From Bacteroidia bacterium (lineage in GTDB: Bacteria; Bacteroidota; Bacteroidia; Cytophagales; Cyclobacteriaceae): a stretch of 6,508 nucleotides of DNA. Positions within the stretch are counted from its first letter, which is position 1. Each line of letters starts with the position of its first letter. The stretch spans positions 1 through 6,508 of the forward strand of contig JANXRR010000161.1 of assembly GCA_025356795.1 (NCBI GenBank), in the 5' to 3' direction. Below are positions 1 through 6,422 of the stretch, piece after piece. The translations under genes and the position numbers were made by a program. The notes under the pieces are model-generated. The model was not told where the DNA came from. It saw only the letters and a program-made list of their open reading frames with translations, and did no database searches.

Positions 1-40
1 ATAGTAATTGAGCCGCTATAAGCGTTATTACAATTACTAT
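1..40. repeat. Inverted repeat with 10-bp perfect arms at the left window edge
   Basis: The arms ATAGTAATTG (1-10) and CAATTACTAT (31-40) are exact reverse complements. A second short dyad, CGCT (14-17) / AGCG (21-24), sits inside, so the whole stretch can fold as a two-tier hairpin. The left arm begins at the first base of the window, so the repeat may extend further left. It could be a terminator-like hairpin of an upstream gene, a small palindromic repeat element or an operator. There is no T-run directly after the right arm, which weakens the terminator reading. Confidence 0.5.
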
Positions 41-312
41 TAATATTAAGTGACTTTCCATCTGAAAATAATCAAAGCCAGACTGCGTTTACTGTAAAAG
101 CCGCAAAAGTAAAATTTGTTATTGCTGAATCCGAAGCCTTGGATGGTGAGGAGGACATGTCAGACTTTTGCCCTCAAAACTTATTGAGTAATAATTTAAA
201 CTCATCTCTGTTCAGCAGAAATTTCACACCCGGTGAGGCTCACCCTTTTCGCAACCAACAACATTTCTACGAGAGAAATCTTTATCTCAACAATTGTGCG
301 CTATTAATTTAG
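22..312 (+). pseudogene. Protein-like open frame without a usable start; possible remnant of a small exported protein
   Basis: A reading frame stays open for 96 codons between a TAA at 19-21 and a TAG at 310-312. It starts with a leucine-rich hydrophobic run (ALLQLLLILS), like the core of a signal peptide, and continues with a mixed polar segment. An acidic patch (ESEALDGEED) follows, then a C-terminal part with two Cys, ending NNCALLI. No ATG occurs before codon 46 (157-159) and there is a TTG at 139, so an intact product would be only 51-57 residues and would lose the hydrophobic start. All three forward frames carry stops just upstream, within the inverted repeat. I do not recognise the family. 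Its place 73 nt before the efflux operon suggests a small accessory protein whose 5' end was lost. The alternatives are a short genuine gene starting at 157 or a chance open frame. Confidence 0.35.
232..244. other. GC-rich dyad GGTGAG-G-CTCACC
   Basis: Two perfect 6-bp half-sites flank a single G, making a 13-bp dyad that stands out as GC-rich in an AT-rich region. A further copy of the half-site GGTGAG lies at 145-150. The dyad is inside the start-less open frame and about 140 nt before the operon start. It could be a protein-binding site or a short hairpin (GGTG stem, 5-nt loop), or simply coding sequence. The sequence gives no proof of function. Confidence 0.3.
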
Positions 313-346
313 CCTGAATGATTGCTCTGCATTCAACGTGCAAAAG

Positions 347-358
347 GAAGTATACTTC
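347..358. promoter_or_regulatory. Candidate operator: perfect 12-bp palindrome upstream of the efflux operon
   Basis: GAAGTATACTTC is its own reverse complement. It lies 27 nt before the chosen ATG of the first operon gene, in the 73-nt gap after the upstream open frame. Metal-efflux operons are commonly controlled by dimeric metal sensors that bind such dyads, so an operator is plausible. No regulator gene is in the window and no sensor family can be named from the site. If translation began at the GTG at 338, the palindrome would be coding; the ATG at 386 fits better. Confidence 0.4.
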
Positions 359-385
359 ATTGGGTTAAAAGCATTTATTTTTAGT

Positions 386-1642
386 ATGAACAAAGCAATT
401 CACATAGGGTGTATTATTACGATTTTGATACTGCCAAAATTTACCCACGCAGAAGTAGCCGATTCTGTTTTAACCCTACAGCAAGCTAAGGACAGGTTAC
501 TAAAAAACAATTTTTATTTAATGGCTGCATATTACGAGGTAAGCCAAGCGGAAGCTAGATTAATACAAGCTAAGGTGTGGACAAACCCAAACGTTAACTT
601 TTACCAAGAAGCGTATAATAAACAAGAGAAGAGCTTCTTTCAAACAGCCAATCAGGTTGAAGTGCAAATAAGTCAGGCGTTTTCAATTGCAGGAAAGCAC
701 ACCAACACAGTTAAACTTGCGAAAATAAGTATTGAGCTAAACAAGTATCAATTTCAAGATGTACTGAGAAGCCTTCTCTACGATTTACAATTAACTTATA
801 ATTCGTTATCTGCCTTTGAAAAAAAAGAGGCACTATATACTCAGGTGCTTGAAAGTTTTAATCGTTTACTTATTTCTACTGAAAAAGAATTGCAAGTGGG
901 AGCAATTTCTTTAACAGAGAACATTCGGATTAAATCAGAGTTTACAGCCCTTAAAGCGGAAGCATTAGACAATTCAAACCAATTAGCAACAGCACTTTCG
1001 CATTTGAAAACACTTCTTCAATTCCCGGTAGATTCAGCATTGCAAGTGGAACAACGAATACCCATTTTCAATACCCATTTTCAATTAGATACCCTTACGG
1101 CAAGGGCTTTAAAAGCAAGGCCCGATCTAAAAGTTTATGAAGCGAGCCAGCAATATCAAAATCAGAACTTTAAACTTCAACGCTCCTTAAGTGTACCAGA
1201 CATCACCCTAGGCTACGATTACGATAAGGGTGCTAATTATACACCTAATTATTCTGGTGTTACTATTGGCATTCCACTACCCGTATTTGATAGAAATCAA
1301 GGAAGAATAAAGGAAGCTCAGTATGGGATGAAACAAGCCAGCCTTCAACTTGATTATTTGAAAATAACTATTGCCAATCAAGTAAGTCAGGCATTTCAGA
1401 AGTACAAAAAAAACAATGAAGGCCTAGCCAATTACAATGATGATTTTTTAAAGAAGCTAGAAGAACTTAATAAGCAAGTAAACATTAATTTTAAAAAGAG
1501 AAATATTTCATTGCTTGAATTCATTGATCAACAGCGAATTTTTATTACTACCAAACTTCAAGAAATAGAACTTAAGCAAAACTATCTTGATAGTGTGAAT
1601 GAATTAAATTTTTTAGTAGGCGAATCGATCATTGAAGAATAA
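386..1642 (+). CDS. TolC-family outer-membrane efflux channel (CzcC/CusC-like)
   Basis: This is the outer-membrane channel of a tripartite heavy-metal efflux complex. It trimerises into a beta-barrel plus periplasmic alpha-helical tunnel that docks on the adaptor and pump. I start it at ATG 386 (418 aa), not at the in-frame GTG 338, because 386 gives a clean signal peptide: MNKA, hydrophobic core GCIITILIL, and cleavage after THA at residue 22. The GTG start would add 16 residues in front. The mature protein shows the two-repeat OEP layout: long amphipathic, Gln/Lys-rich helices at about 30-215 and 245-415. RPDL (245-248) opens the second repeat. The conserved GIPLPVFDRNQGRIKEA (295-311) is the OMF hallmark beta-strand/turn. 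No lipobox Cys is present, so it is not lipid-anchored, unlike E. coli CusC and TolC-like lipoproteins such as OprM. It is followed 14 nt later by the adaptor gene. Family is confident; substrate cannot be told from this subunit. Confidence 0.94.
   Translation: MNKAIHIGCIITILILPKFTHAEVADSVLTLQQAKDRLLKNNFYLMAAYYEVSQAEARLIQAKVWTNPNVNFYQEAYNKQEKSFFQTANQVEVQISQAFSIAGKHTNTVKLAKISIELNKYQFQDVLRSLLYDLQLTYNSLSAFEKKEALYTQVLESFNRLLISTEKELQVGAISLTENIRIKSEFTALKAEALDNSNQLATALSHLKTLLQFPVDSALQVEQRIPIFNTHFQLDTLTARALKARPDLKVYEASQQYQNQNFKLQRSLSVPDITLGYDYDKGANYTPNYSGVTIGIPLPVFDRNQGRIKEAQYGMKQASLQLDYLKITIANQVSQAFQKYKKNNEGLANYNDDFLKKLEELNKQVNINFKKRNISLLEFIDQQRIFITTKLQEIELKQNYLDSVNELNFLVGESIIEE
1057..1082 (+). repeat. 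Perfect 13-bp tandem duplication inside the channel gene
   Basis: AATACCCATTTTC occurs twice back to back (1057-1069 and 1070-1082), followed by AAT, which begins a third copy. The unit is not a multiple of three, so the two copies are read in different frames and give IPIF and NTHF. The site falls in the linker just before the RPDL segment of the second repeat, a part that varies in this family. Gain or loss of one unit by slippage would shift the frame. Confidence 0.85.
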
Positions 1643-1656
1643 AACAACGTATTTGT

Positions 1657-2769
1657 ATGAATAAAATTCGTATCCTTTTATTTGTTGCCCTTGTTAGTAG
1701 CAGCATGTCTTCTTGTAAAAAAAAGCAACATTTAAAAGTAGCTAAATCAGAACACAAGACAAAACTGGAACTTGGTGGCAAACAATTGCAGCACGTAAAA
1801 ATTGATAGTGTGAGGCTGGTTCCAGAATCGGATCAACTTACGGCTGTGGGCGAGGTATCTTTTGCTGAAGATAATGTAGTGTGTATTTACCCACTTGTAA
1901 GTGGTACCGTTGAAAAAGTTACCGTTTCATTGGGCGACTATGTAAACAAAGGTCAGATATTGGCAACACTGCTAAGCACTGATATAAGTCAGTATCAACG
2001 TGACTATAATATTTCAAAGTCGAACTTTGAAGTGGAAGAGAAAAACCTGCTACGGTCACAAGAACTTTTTAATGCGGGCATGCAGTCTGAAAAAGAATAT
2101 GCAACAACAAAGAAGGATCATGCCAATGCCTTATCTGAATATAATGAACGAAAGCAAATTCTAGAACTCTACGGTGGTTCCGTCAATGATTTGGATGCGC
2201 GCTACCAAGTTAAATCTCCACGTTCGGGTTTTATTGTAGAACGCAATATCACAGAAGGCACACAGATACGAAACGACAACGGAACGAATGTGTTTACTAT
2301 ATCAGACCTAAAAACTGTTTGGGTATGGGCCAATGTGCACGAAAGTGATATTTCTATTGTACATGAAGGCGATAATGTGATTGTTAGAACAATCGCATAT
2401 CCTGATAAATTTTTTGCGGGTACGATAAAAAAAATAGGAACGATGTTAGATCCTGCCTCGCGTGTAATTAAAGTGAGAACAGAACTTTCTAATAATAATG
2501 GACTATTGAAACCTCAAATGTTTGCCACCATTGGAATTACCTCTAAGCAAATGCTAAAAGTTATTGCTATTCCAAAAACAGCTATTGTGTTAGAAAGCAA
2601 TAGGTACTTTGTGATGCGAGAAGTGGAACCTCAAAAATTTGAGAAAGTGTCTGTCTCGATCGGAAAGACTTTTGGAAATTTTTATGAGATACTCTCCGGC
2701 CTTAATGAGGGTGATAAAATAGTGGTAGAAGGTTCCTTATTTGTTCTCACCGCTTTCAATCAACTTTAA
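1657..2769 (+). CDS. RND efflux periplasmic adaptor lipoprotein (CzcB/CusB-like membrane fusion protein)
   Basis: This 370-aa adaptor bridges the inner-membrane pump and the outer-membrane channel. It opens with a type II signal: hydrophobic LLFVALV, then SMSSC, with Cys20 as the likely lipidated residue, followed by KKK. There is no acidic surface-export signal after the Cys, so the protein is expected to stay periplasmic. Domains in order: first lipoyl half at about 77-108 (PLVSGTVEKV, GDYVNKGQ), alpha-hairpin at about 110-172 (Glu/Lys-rich, LFNAGMQSEKEY at the turn), second lipoyl half at about 184-217 (SPRSGFIVERNITEGTQI), beta-barrel at about 219-293 (VWVWANVHESDI, DPASRVIKVR) and membrane-proximal domain at about 300-370 (IPKTAIV, GLNEGDKIVVEGS). 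The N-terminal metal-binding extension seen in some relatives is short here, with only His25, His33 and His46. The order channel-adaptor-pump with gaps of 14 and 15 nt indicates one transcript. Length is normal. Confidence 0.95.
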   Translation: MNKIRILLFVALVSSSMSSCKKKQHLKVAKSEHKTKLELGGKQLQHVKIDSVRLVPESDQLTAVGEVSFAEDNVVCIYPLVSGTVEKVTVSLGDYVNKGQILATLLSTDISQYQRDYNISKSNFEVEEKNLLRSQELFNAGMQSEKEYATTKKDHANALSEYNERKQILELYGGSVNDLDARYQVKSPRSGFIVERNITEGTQIRNDNGTNVFTISDLKTVWVWANVHESDISIVHEGDNVIVRTIAYPDKFFAGTIKKIGTMLDPASRVIKVRTELSNNNGLLKPQMFATIGITSKQMLKVIAIPKTAIVLESNRYFVMREVEPQKFEKVSVSIGKTFGNFYEILSGLNEGDKIVVEGSLFVLTAFNQL

Positions 2770-2784
2770 CAAGCAACAGGACTT

Positions 2785-5700
2785 ATGAATTCGTTTATAA
2801 AAGGCATCATAACATTTGCCCTTAAAAACAGGTTAATGATTTTCTTAATGACCTTGCTTGTAATAATAGCAGGTGTGAGAAGTTTCTTAATGACGCCCAT
2901 CGAGGCTTTCCCAGACGTTATCAACACACGTGTAGTAATTATAACCCAATGGCCGGGCCGCAGTGCGGAGGAGCTTGAAAAATTTGTTACCATACCTATT
3001 GAAACCGAGATGAACGTGGTGCCTCGCAAAACAAGCTTGCGCTCTATTTCACTTTTTGGACTCTCCGTTGTTACCATCTTTTTCGAGGATGAAGTAGATG
3101 ATTTCCGGGCACGTCAAATGGTTAACAACCAGCTTGTAAATGTTGATTTGCCAGAGGGTGCCGGAGCAGAAGTGCAACCACCTTCAGGGCCAACAGGTGA
3201 AATCTACCGATATACACTTGACGGTCAAGGAAAAAAAACAATTCGCCAGCTTAAGGAAATTCAGGATTGGATAATTGATAAGCGACTGAAGGCCGTGCAG
3301 GGAGTGGCAGATGTGGTAAGTTTTGGTGGAGAAGTAAAAACATATGAGGTTACTGTTGATCCAAATAAGCTTTCGGCTTTTGACTTTAGTGCACAAGATG
3401 TTTTTAACGCTGTGCAGGCTAACAATGGTAATGTTGGTGGCGATGTAGTTGAAAAGGGTTCCCAAGCTTTCTTGGTTCGAGGTGTAGGCCTAATTAACGA
3501 CATAAGTGATATTGAAAACGTCATTGTTAAAAATGTAAATGGCACTCCCATCTTCGTAAAGGAAATTGGTCATGTAAGCGAATCTTTCAAACCCCGATTA
3601 GGAAGAGTGGGAAGAGGGGATGAGCCTGATGTAGTGGAAGGAATAGTACTTTTAAGAAAGGGGGAAAACCCAAGTCAGGTATTAAAAGACCTCAATATCA
3701 TGATTGCCGATTTGAATGATCGCATTTTACCCGATGGTGTTAAAATCAAAGTCTTTTATGACCGCACAACGCTGGTTAACCTAACAACTACAACGGTAAT
3801 GGAAAACCTCATTGTGGGTATGCTTTTGGTAACTTTTATACTCTCAATTTTTTTGCTTGACTGGCGTGCCACTGTTATGGTTGCTATCATAATACCGCTG
3901 GCACTGCTCTTTGCTTTTATCTGTATGAGAATTCGCGGTATGTCTGCCAACCTCCTTTCTATTGGTGCTATCGACTTTGGTATTATTATAGATGGTGCTG
4001 TGGTAATGGTAGAGGGAGTGTTTGTGTACTTGGCTCATAAGCAACATGAGTTAGGTAAAGAGCGGTTTAACTTAATGTCTAAAATGGGTTTTGTAAAAAA
4101 TATAGCTATAGAAATGGGTAAGCCTATTTTCTTTTCGAAGCTCATTATCATCACCGCATTAATACCCATTTTTGCATTTCAAAAGGTGGAAGGTAAAATG
4201 TTTTCACCCTTGGCTTACACTATGGGTTTTGCGCTTTTAGGTGCTCTTATTTTTACACTTACCCTTGTGCCTTTGTTATGCCGAATGTTACTTAATAAAA
4301 ATGTGAAAGAGCGCACCAACCCTCTTGTAATAGGCATGGAAAAGATTTATAGACCCGCGTTATTTTGGTCGTTGCAACATCCTATCTTGAGTATAGCATT
4401 TTCAATAGGGCTTCTAGGTATGAGTTTAATAGTAGGGCAAGGATTGGGTTCCGAATTCCTGCCTCAGCTTAACGAAGGTTCTATTTACGTGCGTGCAAGT
4501 ATGCCACAAAGCATTGCGTTCTCTAATGCAAATGTTATGTCAGAAGGTATGCGACATATCTTTGAGGATTATCCTGAGGTAAAAGGTGTGATCTCCCAAA
4601 ATGGAAGACCCAACGATGGAACTGACCCCACGGGTTTTTTTAATGTTGAGTTCTTTGTCGATTTACTTCCTAAAGATGATTGGGAGCGGAGCGTATCGAA
4701 AGAAGAAATCATTAGCGATATGCAATCTAAGCTAGAGGATGAATATCCAGGAATAGTATTTGGATTCTCTCAACCCATTTCTGATAATGTGCAAGAAGCC
4801 GTTTCAGGTGTTAAGGGGGAAATGGCCATTAAGATTTTTGGTGATAATTTCGATAAGTTAGAACGCATTGCCGACAGTGTGAAAAACATTATGGAAAATG
4901 TGGAAGGCGTTCAAGATTTAGGGATTTTTAAAAGTATGGGGCAGCCCGAACTTCGTGTTGAAATCGATCGCTTAAAATTGGCGAGGTATGGTGCCAATAT
5001 AAATGAAGCCAATAGTATAGTTGAAATGGCCATTGGTGGCAAGAAGGCCACTACTATGTACGAGGGTGAACGAAAATTTGAAATCCGGCTACGTTTCTCT
5101 CCTGAATTTAGGGTGAGTGAAAAGGAGATTGGAAAATTATTAGTGCCTTGTACCAATGGAACTAAAATACCCATGCGCGAAATAGCTGACATTAAATTGC
5201 AAACAGGGCCAGCGTTTGTTTATCGCGAAGGGAACTTAAGATTTATTCCAATTAAATTTTCTGTGCGTGGCCGCGATTTAGGTAGCACAATTGCTGAAGC
5301 CCAAGCAAAGGTGAATCACGCTGTTAAGCTAGATCGTGGTTATTCTATGACCTGGAATGGAGAATTTGAAAATCAAGTAAGGGCAACCAATCAGTTGAAA
5401 ATAGTTGTTCCAATTTCTATTGGTTTAATTTTTATGTGGCTATTTCTAATGTTTAACTCAACCAAGTATGCAGGCATTGTGCTTATGAATGTTCCCTTTG
5501 CCTTAATTGGCGGAATTCTTGGCTTAAGTTTTACGGGTATCAATTTTAGTATTTCTGCCGGAGTGGGGTTTATTGCTTTGTTTGGAGTGTGCGTTCAAAA
5601 TGGAGTTATACTAGTATCTGTATTTAATAAAAACCGTGAATTGGGAATGCCATTAGAGGAAGCCATTTTTAAAGGCGCCCTATCTCGTTTAAGACCAGTG

Positions 5701-5898
5701 GTTATGACAGCTTTAATGGCAGGTCTTGGTTTAATGCCCGCAGCACTTTCAAATGGAATAGGCTCAGAAACTCAAAAGCCTTTAGCAGTTGTAGTTATTA
5801 GTGGATTAATTACCGCAACCATTCTTACCTTAGTTACACTTCCTGCCATTTATAAAGTAATGGGAAAACCTAAATTCAAAAAGTACACTGTCATTTAA
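2785..5898 (+). CDS. czcA: CzcA/CusA-family heavy-metal efflux RND pump
   Basis: This proton-driven inner-membrane transporter (1037 aa, normal length) exports metal ions through the CBA complex as a trimer. Twelve membrane segments are readable: TM1 at about 14-32, a large periplasmic loop (33-338), TM2-TM7 at about 339-551, a second periplasmic loop (553-871), and TM8-TM12 at about 872-1021. TM4 holds the proton/cation relay signature DFGIIIDGAVVMVE (Asp397, Asp403, Glu410), spaced as in CzcA (Asp402, Asp408, Glu415). The residue after Glu410 is Gly rather than the usual Asn. The periplasmic cleft region contains FLPQLNEG (558-565), NGRPNDGTDPTGFFN (606-620) and SGVKGE (674-679). By my alignment Glu671 takes the place of CusA Met623, arguing against a Cu/Ag pump. 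The NGRP-DGTD-GFFN stretch differs from the classical CzcA/CnrA form as I recall it, so this may be a separate divalent-metal branch. The symbol marks family, not a proven substrate. Confidence 0.95.
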   Translation: MNSFIKGIITFALKNRLMIFLMTLLVIIAGVRSFLMTPIEAFPDVINTRVVIITQWPGRSAEELEKFVTIPIETEMNVVPRKTSLRSISLFGLSVVTIFFEDEVDDFRARQMVNNQLVNVDLPEGAGAEVQPPSGPTGEIYRYTLDGQGKKTIRQLKEIQDWIIDKRLKAVQGVADVVSFGGEVKTYEVTVDPNKLSAFDFSAQDVFNAVQANNGNVGGDVVEKGSQAFLVRGVGLINDISDIENVIVKNVNGTPIFVKEIGHVSESFKPRLGRVGRGDEPDVVEGIVLLRKGENPSQVLKDLNIMIADLNDRILPDGVKIKVFYDRTTLVNLTTTTVMENLIVGMLLVTFILSIFLLDWRATVMVAIIIPLALLFAFICMRIRGMSANLLSIGAIDFGIIIDGAVVMVEGVFVYLAHKQHELGKERFNLMSKMGFVKNIAIEMGKPIFFSKLIIITALIPIFAFQKVEGKMFSPLAYTMGFALLGALIFTLTLVPLLCRMLLNKNVKERTNPLVIGMEKIYRPALFWSLQHPILSIAFSIGLLGMSLIVGQGLGSEFLPQLNEGSIYVRASMPQSIAFSNANVMSEGMRHIFEDYPEVKGVISQNGRPNDGTDPTGFFNVEFFVDLLPKDDWERSVSKEEIISDMQSKLEDEYPGIVFGFSQPISDNVQEAVSGVKGEMAIKIFGDNFDKLERIADSVKNIMENVEGVQDLGIFKSMGQPELRVEIDRLKLARYGANINEANSIVEMAIGGKKATTMYEGERKFEIRLRFSPEFRVSEKEIGKLLVPCTNGTKIPMREIADIKLQTGPAFVYREGNLRFIPIKFSVRGRDLGSTIAEAQAKVNHAVKLDRGYSMTWNGEFENQVRATNQLKIVVPISIGLIFMWLFLMFNSTKYAGIVLMNVPFALIGGILGLSFTGINFSISAGVGFIALFGVCVQNGVILVSVFNKNRELGMPLEEAIFKGALSRLRPVVMTALMAGLGLMPAALSNGIGSETQKPLAVVVISGLITATILTLVTLPAIYKVMGKPKFKKYTVI

Positions 5899-5919
5899 GA
5901 GTGAAAATGTCGATCAATA

Positions 5920-5957
5920 AAAAAGCAAGACCAACTTTTAAGTTAGCCTTGCTTTTT
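5920..5957. terminator. Bidirectional hairpin terminator between convergent genes
   Basis: AAAAAGCAAG (5920-5929) and CTTGCTTTTT (5948-5957) are exact reverse complements. The inner part AACTT/AAGTT (5933-5937 / 5940-5944) extends the stem, with mismatches between the two segments. The stem ends in a T-run on the plus strand (5953-5957) and in an A-run (5919-5924) that is a T-run on the minus strand. It lies 21 nt after the pump stop codon and 16 nt beyond the stop of the opposing small gene, as expected for a shared rho-independent terminator. The GC content of the stem is low. Confidence 0.85.
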
Positions 5958-5973
5958 AATATTGGATCATAAA

Positions 5974-6273
5974 TCAAGAAAACGAGCTATCATTATTCTC
6001 GTCTCTTCGGTAAAAAACATAAAACTCATTCGAGTTGGGCGATTGAATAAAGCCAGAGTCTCTCTTAGATTTTTTGTTCTTCTTCTTTTTTGATTTGCCC
6101 GCAGTTCCTTCATTAACATTCGTTTTTCGCTGGTTGTAAACACCATCATTATCTTTCTCGCCATGAACCGAGACCTTCGATTTCTTATCCTTTTTTTTCT
6201 TTTGAGCAAAGGAACTTTCGGACACTGCTAGCATGATGCAGGCAGTAATCATCAATGTTAAAAATTTCTTCAT
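5974..6273 (-). CDS. Small exported lysine-rich protein of unknown function
   Basis: A 99-aa protein with a clear Sec signal peptide: MKKF, hydrophobic LTLMITACIMLAV, and cleavage after SFA at residue 23, giving a mature start QKKKK. The mature 76 residues are hydrophilic, strongly basic and likely disordered. Two near-identical lysine blocks, KKKKDKKSK (25-33) and KKKKNKKSK (62-70), flank an Asn/Gly/Asp-rich middle (HGEKDNDGVYNQRKTN). The C-terminus (GFIQSPNSNEFYVFYRR) has aromatic residues and ends acidic and serine-rich. There is no lipobox: the Cys at residue 12 lies inside the hydrophobic core, without a lipobox. I do not recognise a family; short Lys-rich secreted proteins are common in Bacteroidota. 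It faces the efflux operon and shares its terminator, so it is transcribed separately and need not be related. Codon choice differs between the two blocks, so the repeat is not a recent DNA copy. Coding status rests on the signal peptide and the terminator placement. Confidence 0.75.
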   Translation of the reverse strand: MKKFLTLMITACIMLAVSESSFAQKKKKDKKSKVSVHGEKDNDGVYNQRKTNVNEGTAGKSKKKKNKKSKRDSGFIQSPNSNEFYVFYRRDENNDSSFS

Positions 6274-6422
6274 TTGTGGGTGTGAGTTAAATTTGAGCTT
6301 AAGTATGAATGTTTAGGATAACATAATTAGGCATTTTTTTTCAATTGCTCATTAAAGGCACATAAATATTACATGTTTAGTAAAGTTAGGTATGCGAATG
6401 TTGTGATTTTCTTTTCAAGGAA

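Noticed and set aside
281..312. Weak Bacteroidota-type promoter, TTTA, 20-nt spacer, then TAATTTAG
   Set aside because: Each box has a mismatch to the TTTG / TAnnTTTG consensus, and such matches are frequent in AT-rich DNA. It stays only a weak possibility for the operon promoter.
318..368. Possible 16-residue leader peptide (MIALHSTCKRKYTSLG) before the channel gene
   Set aside because: It is short, shows no run of regulatory codons and no attenuator hairpin follows it. It is within chance expectation.
338..385. GTG start at 338 for the channel gene, adding 16 N-terminal residues
   Set aside because: The ATG at 386 places a normal signal peptide at the N-terminus. The extension contains the 12-bp palindrome and looks like untranslated leader.
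2766..5192. Several minus-strand open frames of 64-103 codons inside the pump gene
   Set aside because: They lie opposite a strongly conserved RND coding sequence and show no recognisable domains; they are antisense shadows.
5967..6209. Overlapping 80-codon minus-strand frame rich in Arg and Lys
   Set aside because: It is a shifted reading of the lysine-rich gene at 5974-6273, lacks a signal peptide and its composition follows from the A-rich codons of the real frame.
6334..6341. T8 run upstream of the lysine-rich gene as a terminator
   Set aside because: No GC-containing stem precedes it on either strand, so it is more likely AT-rich spacer.
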